Origin: CAYZFD01 sp964477735
Lineage (GTDB): Bacteria > Bacteroidota > Bacteroidia > Flavobacteriales > Flavobacteriaceae
DNA length: 11,327 bases
Reading direction: 5' to 3'
Assembly: GCA_964477735.1 (NCBI GenBank)
Contig: CAYZFD010000046.1
Coordinates: forward strand, 1-11,327
Made by a program: the position numbers and the translations under genes. This document shows, in pieces, positions 1-6,814 of the stretch. The notes under the pieces are model-generated. The model had not been told where the DNA came from and did no database searches. It saw only the letters and a program-made list of their open reading frames with translations. Each line of letters begins with the position of its first letter. Position 1 is the first letter of the stretch.

Positions 1-55
1 ACCCACGACCTGCTGATTACAAATCAGCTGCTCTAGCCAGCTGAGCTACATCGGC
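1..55 (-). tRNA. tRNA-Thr (anticodon UGU), 3' part cut by window start
   Basis: Read on the minus strand, the RNA starts GCCGATG (acceptor 5' strand), followed by a D arm (GCTC ... GAGC) and an anticodon stem GCTGA/TCAGC around the loop TTTGTAA, which gives anticodon UGU, reading ACA (Thr). The T arm, acceptor 3' strand and CCA end lie outside the window. The gene is downstream of hpf on the same strand, behind its own promoter-like element. From memory, this tRNA-Thr often opens a tRNA/tuf/secE cluster in Flavobacteriia; that cannot be checked here. Confidence 0.93.
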
Positions 56-91
56 AATTAGACCTATTGGCCTGCTTAAAAAAAGCGAATG

Positions 92-123
92 CAAATGTAT
101 AGATTTATTTTTTTTGTTTGCAA
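92..123 (-). promoter_or_regulatory. Bacteroidota-type promoter for the tRNA-Thr transcript
   Basis: On the minus strand TACATTTG (99..92) matches the -7 consensus TAnnTTTG exactly. A TTG at 123..121 stands 21 bases upstream, within the usual 17-23 spacing of the -33 element. The tRNA 5' end lies 37 bases downstream of the box, leaving room for a short processed leader. Assigned by motif only. Confidence 0.6.
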
Positions 124-141
124 AAAATTATAAGCTAAATT

Positions 142-441
142 TTAATGTGCTCGTGTTTTTTCTTTTCGCTTCACCAATATTCGCTCTGCAGCTGAGGTGC
201 TTTGATCTATTGCTTCTTCAAAAGTTTTGCATTGTTTCTTAACCAAGATATTTTCACCTGGGATCTCAACCCTAATTTCAACCTGTTTATTTTCTTTGTC
301 ACTAGTGTTTTCTTCCTTAATATAAACATCTACTGCAATAATTTTTTCGAAAAAAAGTTGCATTTTTTCAATTTTCTTCTCTAAAAAAACTCTCGTGCTG
401 GGCGAAATATTTACATCTACGGTTTGAAGGTTTATTTTCAT
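142..441 (-). CDS. hpf: Short-form ribosome hibernation promoting factor (HPF/RaiA family)
   Basis: A 99-residue protein matching the S30AE/HPF family. This fold binds the decoding centre of the 30S subunit in starved cells and blocks tRNA and mRNA binding. The N-terminal strand (MKINLQTVDVNIS), the basic helix (EKKIEKM, about residues 21-27), the central strands with VDVYIKEE and VEIRVEIPG, and the last helix with FEEAIDQ followed by a basic tail (RILVKRKEKTRAH) fit the family. It lacks the extra C-terminal dimerisation domain of long HPF, so it is the short form. It starts with ATG and has no SD, as usual in Bacteroidota. It lies 87 bp downstream of the xerC-like gene and upstream of tRNA-Thr, in a translation-related neighbourhood with rpsU. 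Short HPF and RaiA/YfiA cannot be separated with certainty here. Confidence 0.9.
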   Translation of the reverse strand: MKINLQTVDVNISPSTRVFLEKKIEKMQLFFEKIIAVDVYIKEENTSDKENKQVEIRVEIPGENILVKKQCKTFEEAIDQSTSAAERILVKRKEKTRAH

Positions 442-461
442 TTGCTTAATTGTTTATATGT

Positions 462-489
462 TAAAAATACACTCATGCCTATACTTCAA
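462..489 (-). promoter_or_regulatory. Possible promoter for hpf
   Basis: Minus strand: TTG (489..487), 17 bases, then TATTTTTA (469..462), which matches TAnnTTTG except for the last base. It sits 21-28 bases before the hpf start codon. Weak evidence; hpf could equally be read through from xerC. Confidence 0.3.
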
Positions 490-528
490 CACTTTTGAAC
501 TTTAAATCATGTGTTCGGGTATCGTTCC

Positions 529-1485
529 TTAATAATAATTCATTTTAGGTTTTGGGGATGGTACTTTTTCATCTTGAATTTGGGCTTGATTTCCGTTTGC
601 TCTTGGGTGACTCTTACGATAATCCTGAATGACCTTGCCCATACGCACATTGGCATACAACTGAGTGGTTGCTAGACTGCTATGTCCCAGCAACTCTTTC
701 ACAGCATTGATGCTGACACCATTATTTATCAAATGGGTTGCAAAGGTGTGACGTAAAATATGGGGACTCACTTTTTTCTTCGAAGAAACTTTACTAAAAT
801 ATCCCTTAATTCTTCTATATACATAGGATTCACTGAGTTTTTTTCCCTTAGGATTTAGCAACATGTTTTTTGGTGAATCAGGGGTCTCAACGGTTTTCCT
901 ATGAATAAGATATGTATCGAGCATCTTTTTTAAATGAGGGGTCACAGGCACCATACGATCCTTATCTCCTTTCCCCCTCACTCTCATCAATCGTTTGTAG
1001 TCGTCATAGTCCTCGAGCTTAAAACCAATGAGTTCGGATCGACGAAAACCTGTAGCATATAACATTTCAACAATCATTCTATCGAGATCGCCCTCATAGC
1101 CCTCTACAAAACCCTCTTCAAAAACTTGATTTAGCTCTTCTTCGGTGAAAGCTTCCACCAATCGTTTTGGAGGTTTTAGGTGCTTGTGCTGATCCATGGG
1201 GGAACTTTTAAGTTCTTGAATTTGTACCAAAAATTTATAGAAACCCTTTAGACTAGAAGCTTTTCTATTTAGGCTATTCAGTGCCATTCCATTGTCGGCC
1301 AGCTTGGCCAACCATTCTCTTATGATTTTATAGTTGACTTTGGTGAGATCTTTCAAGTCAAACTGTTTTTGGCAAAAAGATGAAAACTCATTTAAATCAG
1401 ACTGGTAGGCTGTGTAGGTGCGCTGTGCGTGCTTTTTTTCGTGGTGCAGGTAGTCTAAAAAACGCTGAATGATATCAATATTCAT
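529..1485 (-). CDS. xerC: Tyrosine recombinase, XerC/XerD type
   Basis: A 318-residue site-specific recombinase, probably for chromosome dimer resolution at dif during cell division. Residues 1-90 form the SAM-like core-binding domain and about 110-295 the catalytic domain. All catalytic residues are visible: R148 (ATGFRRSEL), K172 (GKGDKDR), H242 and R245 (HILRHTFATH), H268 (LGHSS) and nucleophile Y277 (TTQLYANV). The family usually ends near the HPRA found at 293-296; here about 22 polar residues follow (ending PKPKMNYY). The start is ATG at a natural N-terminus for XerC. It stands between rpsU and hpf, not next to integrase cargo or att-like repeats, so it looks like a resident Xer protein rather than a phage or element integrase. 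XerC and XerD cannot be told apart by eye, so the symbol is a family label. Confidence 0.88.
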   Translation of the reverse strand: MNIDIIQRFLDYLHHEKKHAQRTYTAYQSDLNEFSSFCQKQFDLKDLTKVNYKIIREWLAKLADNGMALNSLNRKASSLKGFYKFLVQIQELKSSPMDQHKHLKPPKRLVEAFTEEELNQVFEEGFVEGYEGDLDRMIVEMLYATGFRRSELIGFKLEDYDDYKRLMRVRGKGDKDRMVPVTPHLKKMLDTYLIHRKTVETPDSPKNMLLNPKGKKLSESYVYRRIKGYFSKVSSKKKVSPHILRHTFATHLINNGVSINAVKELLGHSSLATTQLYANVRMGKVIQDYRKSHPRANGNQAQIQDEKVPSPKPKMNYY

Positions 1486-1526
1486 GTATTGTACTTTAAG
1501 TTTTGGGTAAAAAAAACACCGTTTCT

Positions 1527-1534
1527 CAAAGATA
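1527..1534 (-). promoter_or_regulatory. Possible -7 element upstream of xerC
   Basis: Minus strand TATCTTTG fits TAnnTTTG and lies about 42 bases before the xerC start, in the 92-bp gap after rpsU. No TTG is present 17-23 bases upstream, so the promoter is incomplete by consensus and xerC may mainly be read from the rpsU promoter. Confidence 0.35.
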
Positions 1535-1577
1535 ATAAATCTTTTTAAAACGATGCTTTATTGTATTTTAGAGAATA

Positions 1578-1772
1578 TTAGATGTTCTCTTTGTCCATTA
1601 AATGCTGTCTGTACTGTGCACTTTGGATTTTAGTTCTGTTTTTTACAGAAGGCTTGATAAAAGCCTGGCGATCACGAAGTTGTCGCATGGTTCCTGTGCG
1701 ATCAAATTTACGTTTGTAACGCTTAAGCGCCCGATCAATATTTTCTCCGTCTTTTACTGGTATGATTAACAT
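1578..1772 (-). CDS. rpsU: 30S ribosomal protein bS21
   Basis: A 64-residue, strongly basic protein beginning MLIIPVKDGENIDRALKRYK, a clear bS21. It binds the 30S platform near the 3' end of 16S rRNA. In Flavobacterium johnsoniae, published ribosome structures (as I recall them) show bS21, with bS18 and bS6, covering the anti-Shine-Dalgarno, with Tyr54 of bS21 contacting the rRNA tail; this protein has a tyrosine exactly at position 54 (SAQYRQH). Start is ATG, preceded by a full SD (1781-1787), which is exceptional in this window and points to autoregulation. It has its own promoter in the short gap after the acyl-CoA dehydrogenase gene and is followed 92 bp later by xerC. Confidence 0.97.
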   Translation of the reverse strand: MLIIPVKDGENIDRALKRYKRKFDRTGTMRQLRDRQAFIKPSVKNRTKIQSAQYRQHLMDKENI

Positions 1773-1780
1773 ATTGCCTA

Positions 1781-1787
1781 ACCTCCT
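1781..1787 (-). promoter_or_regulatory. Strong Shine-Dalgarno of rpsU
   Basis: The minus strand reads AGGAGGT, eight bases before the rpsU ATG, a perfect match to the anti-SD of 16S rRNA. I found no comparable SD before any other start codon in the window. In Flavobacteriia the anti-SD is normally covered by bS21 and its neighbours. A strong SD on rpsU would therefore be used mainly by ribosomes lacking bS21, giving negative feedback on bS21 level. The motif is seen directly; the feedback model comes from published work on F. johnsoniae. Confidence 0.88.
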
Positions 1788-1804
1788 CTCTTTTAAAAGT
1801 GGGG

Positions 1805-1834
1805 CAAATGTATGGAAAAAAATGAATTCAACAA
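1805..1834 (-). promoter_or_regulatory. Promoter of rpsU
   Basis: Minus strand TACATTTG (1812..1805) is a perfect -7 box. TTG at 1834..1832 is 19 bases upstream, and a second TTG lies at 1831..1829. The pair fits exactly between the acyl-CoA dehydrogenase stop codon (1837) and rpsU. Transcription would start near 1798-1801, giving a 5' UTR of roughly 25-30 bases that carries the SD. Confidence 0.75.
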
Positions 1835-1836
1835 TT

Positions 1837-3000
1837 TTATTTTAAAATGTTTCTTGAAATCACCACTTTCTGAATTTCACTTGTTCCTTCGCCAATAGTA
1901 CAAAGTTTGGCATCTCTATAAAATTTTTCTACTGGAAAGTCTTTGGTGTAACCATAACCCCCGTGAATTTGCAGGGCTTCATTGGCTACTTTCACACAAA
2001 GCTCAGAGGCATAGAGTTTGCACATGGCGCTCAGTTTTGTCATTTTTCTACCTGCATTTTTCTCATAACAAGCCTTGTGCATTAGCAACTCGGCAGCTTC
2101 AATTTCAGTGGCCATGTCGGCCAGCTTAAAAGAAATTCCTTGAAAATGACTTATCGGTTTCCCAAACTGAACTCTTTCTTTGGAGTATTTGAGGGCTGCT
2201 TCATAGGCCCCTTTAGCAATCCCTAATGATAGTGCAGCAATGGATATGCGCCCACCATCCAATATTTTTAGTGACTGCACAAAGCCTTCTCCAATTTCGC
2301 CCAAACGGTTTTCGTCAGGAATTTCACATTGATCAAAAACAAGCTCTGCTGTTTCAGATGCACGCATGCCAAGTTTGTTTTCCTTTTTACCAGAGGAAAA
2401 TCCTGGTGTACCCTTTTCAACAACAAAAGCTGTCATGCCGTGGTTGTCACCCTTCTCCCCTGTGCGCATGATCACAACTGCGATGTCACAGCTTTTACCA
2501 TGTGTGATGAAGTTTTTTGTACCATTGAGTATCCAACCGTTTTCGGAACGCACGGCTGTGGCTAGCATGCCACCCGCATCAGAACCTGTGTTGTGTTCGG
2601 TGAGTCCCCAAGCACCCAAGTGTTGTCCAATGGCCAATTTGGGTAACCAATTGTTTTTTTGATCATCATTTCCAAAACAAAGAATATGATTCACACAAAG
2701 CGAGTTGTGTGCAGCAATAGACAAGCCAATCGATGGATCTACTTTAGAAATCTCCATAATCATGGCCACATATTCGTGATAGCCAAGCGCAGAGCCATTA
2801 TAGGCTTCGGGAACTAACATGCCCATAAAACCCAACTGACCTGCTTCAACTAAAACTTCTTTTGGAAAATATTGCTTTTCGTCCCACTCCATGACGTGCG
2901 AAGCGAGATGCTGATGAGCGAATTGCCGAGCAGCATTGGCAACCAATTGTTGCGTTTCTCCATAATCGAAACACAAAGATGTTTGCATATCAATTTGCAT
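1837..3000 (-). CDS. Acyl-CoA dehydrogenase (FAD-dependent)
   Basis: A 387-residue flavoenzyme of the acyl-CoA dehydrogenase family, which introduces the alpha-beta double bond in acyl-CoA and passes electrons to ETF. The three usual domains are present: N-terminal helices (about 10-120), the middle beta domain with signature GLTEHNTGSD (132-141), and C-terminal helices with RVQFGKPI (276-283) and signature 2 QIHGGYGYTKDFPVEKFYRD (344-363). The probable catalytic base is E371 in GEGTSEIQ, the position used by short- and medium-chain enzymes. Length is normal. The ATG start is two bases after the stop of the helix-hairpin-helix gene, so the two are very likely co-transcribed; M5 is an alternative start. 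Substrate (short-chain, branched-chain or glutaryl) cannot be assigned by eye. A role in fatty acid or branched amino acid breakdown is inferred. Confidence 0.93.
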   Translation of the reverse strand: MQIDMQTSLCFDYGETQQLVANAARQFAHQHLASHVMEWDEKQYFPKEVLVEAGQLGFMGMLVPEAYNGSALGYHEYVAMIMEISKVDPSIGLSIAAHNSLCVNHILCFGNDDQKNNWLPKLAIGQHLGAWGLTEHNTGSDAGGMLATAVRSENGWILNGTKNFITHGKSCDIAVVIMRTGEKGDNHGMTAFVVEKGTPGFSSGKKENKLGMRASETAELVFDQCEIPDENRLGEIGEGFVQSLKILDGGRISIAALSLGIAKGAYEAALKYSKERVQFGKPISHFQGISFKLADMATEIEAAELLMHKACYEKNAGRKMTKLSAMCKLYASELCVKVANEALQIHGGYGYTKDFPVEKFYRDAKLCTIGEGTSEIQKVVISRNILK

Positions 3001-3002
3001 GG

Positions 3003-3842
3003 TTATTTTTCTTTTTCACAGAACAAATATAGCTTAATTCTTTTAATTTTTTCGGACGTAAATCCGTTAACTTTCTCTAAACTATCCAAACTATTAATCA
3101 TTCCTGATGAAGTTCTGAAGACAACTAAAGCTCTGGCCATGCTTGGCGTGATGTAGGGCAAAGCGGTGAGCTGGGTGATGGTCGCACTATTGACATCAAT
3201 TTTTTGGATGGTGGGTGTTGATTGAATTTCGAACTTGTCGAGCAATCTAACAACAACTTCCTCTTCCAAACCATAAACTTCGTTGAGTTGTGTTACATGC
3301 AAAAAACCTCCCAAAACAGTTCTATAATTTACAATTCTGGAGGCCAAAATTGGGCCTATGCCATGAACCGTTTTTAGGGCTTCTAAGGAAGCTGTATTCA
3401 GGTCTTTTTTTTCAAAGATCTTTCTATTGTGAACCTTTCTTTTTTGAGGTGCTTGAGTCCAACTTGGAAATTTAAAATAGGGCTGAATTCGCTGAATGAT
3501 GCTATCTGGGAGTTGGGTGCGTTGTTGAAATTCTTGAATAGAATTAACAAAAATATCTTTTTTTCGCCAGGCATTAACTTTGTCAACCACATCAGGGGAA
3601 ATGGCTAAGAAATAGGCGCGATAGTCTGTTAGAAAGTTGGGGTTAAAGGGCTTAAGATCAAATGTTTTTTTCTTGAGTTGTCGAAGCGAGTCGAGTTGAC
3701 TTTCATAGAAATCGTTTCGCTCATCAATCAAGGTCTCTTGATTGTGAAGCGACCACAAATAAAACCCTAACTGAACTAAAATAATTAGAACAACTAAAAC
3801 CAATAGGCCTCTTTTTTGAGAGGGCGTGAAAGAGAAAGACAA
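3003..3842 (-). CDS. Membrane-anchored helix-hairpin-helix (ComEA-like) protein
   Basis: A 279-residue protein with one N-terminal transmembrane segment (about 12-30, GLLVLVVLIILVQLGFYLW), a charged linker, and three ComEA-like helix-hairpin-helix units. The first is divergent (about 75-125). The second is clear (147-203, with DLNTASLEALKTVHGIGP), as is the third (214-274, with DVNSATITQLTALPYITP). HhH pairs bind DNA non-specifically; in ComEA they act in DNA uptake, but the role of these Bacteroidota proteins is not established. The topology suggests an inner-membrane anchor with the HhH part probably outside the cytoplasm. The start codon is TTG: no ATG occurs in frame before residue 235, and the upstream frame is closed by a stop 12 bases away. 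It lies 15 bp behind the symporter gene and 2 bp before the dehydrogenase gene. Confidence 0.8.
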   Translation of the reverse strand: MSFSFTPSQKRGLLVLVVLIILVQLGFYLWSLHNQETLIDERNDFYESQLDSLRQLKKKTFDLKPFNPNFLTDYRAYFLAISPDVVDKVNAWRKKDIFVNSIQEFQQRTQLPDSIIQRIQPYFKFPSWTQAPQKRKVHNRKIFEKKDLNTASLEALKTVHGIGPILASRIVNYRTVLGGFLHVTQLNEVYGLEEEVVVRLLDKFEIQSTPTIQKIDVNSATITQLTALPYITPSMARALVVFRTSSGMINSLDSLEKVNGFTSEKIKRIKLYLFCEKEK

Positions 3843-3857
3843 GGGGCGTGATTTTTA

Positions 3858-5477
3858 TTATTTTTTGCCTATCGCTTTGAGATATTTGTTTAGCTCTTCT
3901 TTTACGCGTGGAAGTAAGAAAAACAATCCAATCATGTTGGGAAACACGAGCGCTAAAATCATAGCATCCGAAAACTTGATAACGGCATCGAGGGTAGCTG
4001 CAGAGCCTATAACTATAAAGACTAAAAATAAGACTTTATAGGTCATGTCGGCATATTTGCCTCTTCCAAAAAGATATTTCCAAGATTGCAAACCGTAATA
4101 AGACCATGAGATCATGGTTGAAAACGCAAATAACACAATAGCAATGGTGAGAATGTAGGAGAATCCTGGAAGTACAGAATCAAAAGCCATAGAGGTTAAA
4201 TCTACGCCGCCTATACTTTCACCGGTTGCGTTTAAAATCACATTGCTGCCATCGCCACCATAGGCAAAAACACTCTGGATATTGGCGCCATCTATATTCA
4301 GGAAAATGATAACCAATGCTGTCATAGTACAAATCACAACGGTATCAATAAATGGCTCAAGCAAAGCAACCACCCCTTCGCTTGCGGGATATTTGGTTTT
4401 TACAGCAGCATGTGCAATGGCTGCAGATCCAGCGCCAGCTTCGTTAGAAAAAGCAGCACGCTGAAACCCAACAATAAGAACTCCAACCAATCCCCCAAGA
4501 CCTGCCATGGGGGTAAAAGCGCCTTCAAAAATTAAGCGAAACGCTGTTCCTATGTAGGCGTAGTTCGAAATGATGATCACTAAGGCTGCCAGCACATAAA
4601 TACCTGCCATGAAAGGAACAATTTTTTCTGTTATTTTGGCAATACGTTTAATCCCTCCTATAATAACAATTCCAACCAAAACAGCTAAAATCACACCAAT
4701 CACAAAACCTGTAGAACCGCCGTCTAAACCCATTAAGGTTTTGAGCTGAACTGTAGCCTGATTGGACTGGAAAGCATTACCGCCGCCAAATGAAGCACCC
4801 ACACAAAGCACCGCAAAAACAAAGGCCAACAGTTTACCCATTTTTTTAAAACCCAATTCTTTTAAACCTTTCGAAAGGTAATACATGGGGCCACCGTGCA
4901 CAGTACCATCTGAATCAACATCACGGTAAGCAACGCCTAGGGTACATTCAACAAATTTAGAAGACATTCCAATTAATCCACAAACAATCATCCAAAAAGT
5001 GGCGCCAGGACCACCAAGAGCAATCGCTACAGCCACACCAGCAATATTCCCCAAGCCTACGGTACCCGATACCGCGGTGGCCAATGCCTGAAAGTGGCTC
5101 ACTTCACCCTCTCTACTCTCGTCGGCAATAGTGTCGGGCAAATCACCGTCAACGATGTTGATTTCCGCCTTTTCTACTCCATGATGATCAACATCATCAT
5201 ATTTTCCACGAACCACTCCTATTGCTAAAGCAAACCTTCTAATGTTTGGAAAACCAAAGTAAATGGTGAAAAAGCTAGCCCCCAAAACCAACAACAAAAC
5301 CACAACTGGCAAGTTCTTTCCCGCAATTGGAACAGACGTAAGCACCAAGCCTTCCCACCAAGTGGCCAGCGGCATAAAAGCATCGTTGACACGCTCATCT
5401 AATCCTTTGGAGACTGTTTGTGCAAAGGTGAGCATTGGAAATAAAAGTGCTAAAAAGGTGTAAGTTCTAATTTTCAT
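3858..5477 (-). CDS. Alanine/glycine:cation symporter (AGCS family)
   Basis: A 539-residue, multi-spanning inner-membrane protein that takes up alanine or glycine with Na+ or H+. Family motifs: GTVGLGNIAGV (138-148), GGPMYY (195-200), FSNEAGAGS (343-351) and TMISWSYYG (454-462). A signal-peptide-like N-terminus (residues 1-20, ending TFAQ) precedes the first membrane segment, and an acidic insertion (about 92-125, with DDVDHH and DGDLPD) lies before the GTVG motif. I believe both features occur in other flavobacterial members. Start is ATG without SD. The gene ends in two tandem TAA stops. It is separated by 67 bp from the upstream K+ channel gene, and I find no convincing promoter there. The substrate is inferred from the family only. 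Confidence 0.9.
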   Translation of the reverse strand: MKIRTYTFLALLFPMLTFAQTVSKGLDERVNDAFMPLATWWEGLVLTSVPIAGKNLPVVVLLLVLGASFFTIYFGFPNIRRFALAIGVVRGKYDDVDHHGVEKAEINIVDGDLPDTIADESREGEVSHFQALATAVSGTVGLGNIAGVAVAIALGGPGATFWMIVCGLIGMSSKFVECTLGVAYRDVDSDGTVHGGPMYYLSKGLKELGFKKMGKLLAFVFAVLCVGASFGGGNAFQSNQATVQLKTLMGLDGGSTGFVIGVILAVLVGIVIIGGIKRIAKITEKIVPFMAGIYVLAALVIIISNYAYIGTAFRLIFEGAFTPMAGLGGLVGVLIVGFQRAAFSNEAGAGSAAIAHAAVKTKYPASEGVVALLEPFIDTVVICTMTALVIIFLNIDGANIQSVFAYGGDGSNVILNATGESIGGVDLTSMAFDSVLPGFSYILTIAIVLFAFSTMISWSYYGLQSWKYLFGRGKYADMTYKVLFLVFIVIGSAATLDAVIKFSDAMILALVFPNMIGLFFLLPRVKEELNKYLKAIGKK

Positions 5478-5544
5478 GGTTTGTGTTTTATGGATTTATG
5501 GATAGCAAGATGCAATAAAAAAAGTAATTTTCAAAAAGAGAATT

Positions 5545-6567
5545 TTATGTGTTGACTAAAAAAGTTTTTTGAAAGGATTCTATTTGATGGGGTTGGCCCA
5601 TCACAATAAGGGCGTCATTCAAAGAAAGCTTTTGGGTGGGATCAGGATTGATGGTATATTGACCATTAGCTTGACGAATACCTACAATGGTGCAACCCGT
5701 TTTTTCTCGGATGCTCAAATCCCTAATGGATTGGTTGATCATGTTTTTAGGCAGCTTTTTTAGCTCAAGTTCTTTTAAATGCGCCTTGCCTGCTTGTGAC
5801 TCAGCGAGCAAATCTACAAACTGAATGACATCGGGCAACACATAAAGACTGGCCATGTGATCTCCTCCAATCTTATCTGGCATCACTACATGATTGGCAC
5901 CAGCCCACTTCAGTTTGGACACACTTCGCTCATGGGTAGCACGACTGATGATAGTAAGATTGGGGTTCATTTGTCGGGCTGTTAAAACAATATAAAGATT
6001 ATCGGCATCACTCGGCAAGACCGCTAGCAAGCAAGCAGCCTTATGAATACCCGCTTGAGCCAAACTATTTTCTTCGGTAGCATCGGCTTCAATGCCCCAA
6101 ATCCCTTTTGGTTCGCTATTGCCATTGTTCAGCACTGTTGATTGTGCTTCAATAACCACAATATTATGATCGGTTTTTAGCAATTTCTTGGCAGCCTCCC
6201 TGCCGGTTCTCCCATAACCACAAATGATGGCGTGGTTTTCCAATGCACTAATTTGATTCTTCACCATTTTCTTTTTGATTTGATCTAGGTTTTGTGTGGT
6301 TAATATATATTCTGTAATAACTTTGATAGCGTAGGCAAAGACAAAAACACTCACTACAATGATGCCAATTGTAAAAAGTTTAGAAGCTGGCGTGACTGGA
6401 CCAATTTCACCAAAACCAACAGTGGTCACGGTGATGATGGTCATGTAGAGTGCGTCTATCCAACTGAGATCAGAAAAATTCCGAAAACCAAGGGTTCCTA
6501 CTGTGAGCACAGTCAACAACAGGGCCAGCGGAATCCAAATTCTCCTTATGAAAGGTCTTTGTGTCAT
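5545..6567 (-). CDS. Two-TM potassium channel with RCK (TrkA-N/TrkA-C) domains
   Basis: A 340-residue MthK-like K+ channel subunit. TM1 lies at about 10-28, the pore helix and filter TVGFG at 49-53, and TM2 at about 64-88. The RCK-N domain follows (about 110-230) with nucleotide-fold motif GYGRTG (117-122) and an acidic residue E140 closing strand 2 (VVIE), then RCK-C (about 259-336). Four subunits would form the pore; RCK domains gate such channels through ligands such as Ca2+ or nucleotides, but the ligand is not predictable here. The ATG start directly abuts the stop of the PspC-like gene (TAAATG), implying translational coupling. An in-frame methionine, M101, sits just before the RCK domain, near the position of MthK's internal start. 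It is not a Trk uptake subunit, because it has its own pore. Confidence 0.92.
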   Translation of the reverse strand: MTQRPFIRRIWIPLALLLTVLTVGTLGFRNFSDLSWIDALYMTIITVTTVGFGEIGPVTPASKLFTIGIIVVSVFVFAYAIKVITEYILTTQNLDQIKKKMVKNQISALENHAIICGYGRTGREAAKKLLKTDHNIVVIEAQSTVLNNGNSEPKGIWGIEADATEENSLAQAGIHKAACLLAVLPSDADNLYIVLTARQMNPNLTIISRATHERSVSKLKWAGANHVVMPDKIGGDHMASLYVLPDVIQFVDLLAESQAGKAHLKELELKKLPKNMINQSIRDLSIREKTGCTIVGIRQANGQYTINPDPTQKLSLNDALIVMGQPHQIESFQKTFLVNT

Positions 6568-6795
6568 TTACAAGTCAAAAACAGAACTTCTTTTAGAATA
6601 CACCAAATCTTTAAGTTTTAGCCAAAAGGCTAATACGAGATAAAGGGCAAAACCTGCACCCAGAGAAAAAAAACTGACATAGATGAAAAACAAACGAACG
6701 TTTTTGGCTTTCATCCCCATTCGGTCTGCCAAACGGGCGCAGACTTCAAAACCATATTTTTCCAATAAATGTCTTAGATGATGTATCCAGCTCAT
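6568..6795 (-). CDS. Small PspC-domain membrane protein
   Basis: A 75-residue protein consisting of one PspC domain. An N-terminal amphipathic part holds ARLADRMGMKAKNVRLFF, the core PspC pattern, followed by one hydrophobic hairpin or membrane segment (about 35-60) and a basic tail (KLKDLVYSKRSSVFDL). In enterobacteria PspC senses inner-membrane stress together with PspB and PspA. Here there are no Psp partners, so calling it a transcriptional regulator would be unsafe. It lies 19 bp after DUF2851 and its stop codon touches the K+ channel start, so the three are one operon. A role linked to the membrane or to the channel is inference. Confidence 0.85.
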   Translation of the reverse strand: MSWIHHLRHLLEKYGFEVCARLADRMGMKAKNVRLFFIYVSFFSLGAGFALYLVLAFWLKLKDLVYSKRSSVFDL

Positions 6796-6814
6796 GGGGC
6801 TAATTTACAAAATT

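Noticed and set aside
529..1485. Tyrosine recombinase as the sign of an integrated element
   Set aside because: Its neighbours are rpsU and hpf, there is no cargo, no att-like repeats and no excisionase, and although a tRNA lies nearby no partial tRNA copy is seen. The protein fits a resident Xer recombinase.
1571..1589. Inverted repeat GAGAA/TTCTC around the rpsU stop codon
   Set aside because: A five-bp AT-rich stem with no T tract after it; too weak to call a terminator.
2226..2662. Overlapping plus-strand frames of 78-98 codons
   Set aside because: They are opposite the acyl-CoA dehydrogenase, whose motifs are complete throughout. Several mutually overlapping frames are typical of antisense shadows.
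3024..3031. TATATTTG on the minus strand upstream of the acyl-CoA dehydrogenase
   Set aside because: It fits the -7 box, but there is no TTG at the right distance and it encodes conserved-looking residues at the end of the upstream gene, which is 2 bp from the dehydrogenase. Chance match is likely.
5488..5503. Tandem duplication of TTATGGAT in the 5' region of the symporter gene
   Set aside because: Only two 8-bp copies, no dyad symmetry and no relation to a promoter box; it could be a chance replication slip.
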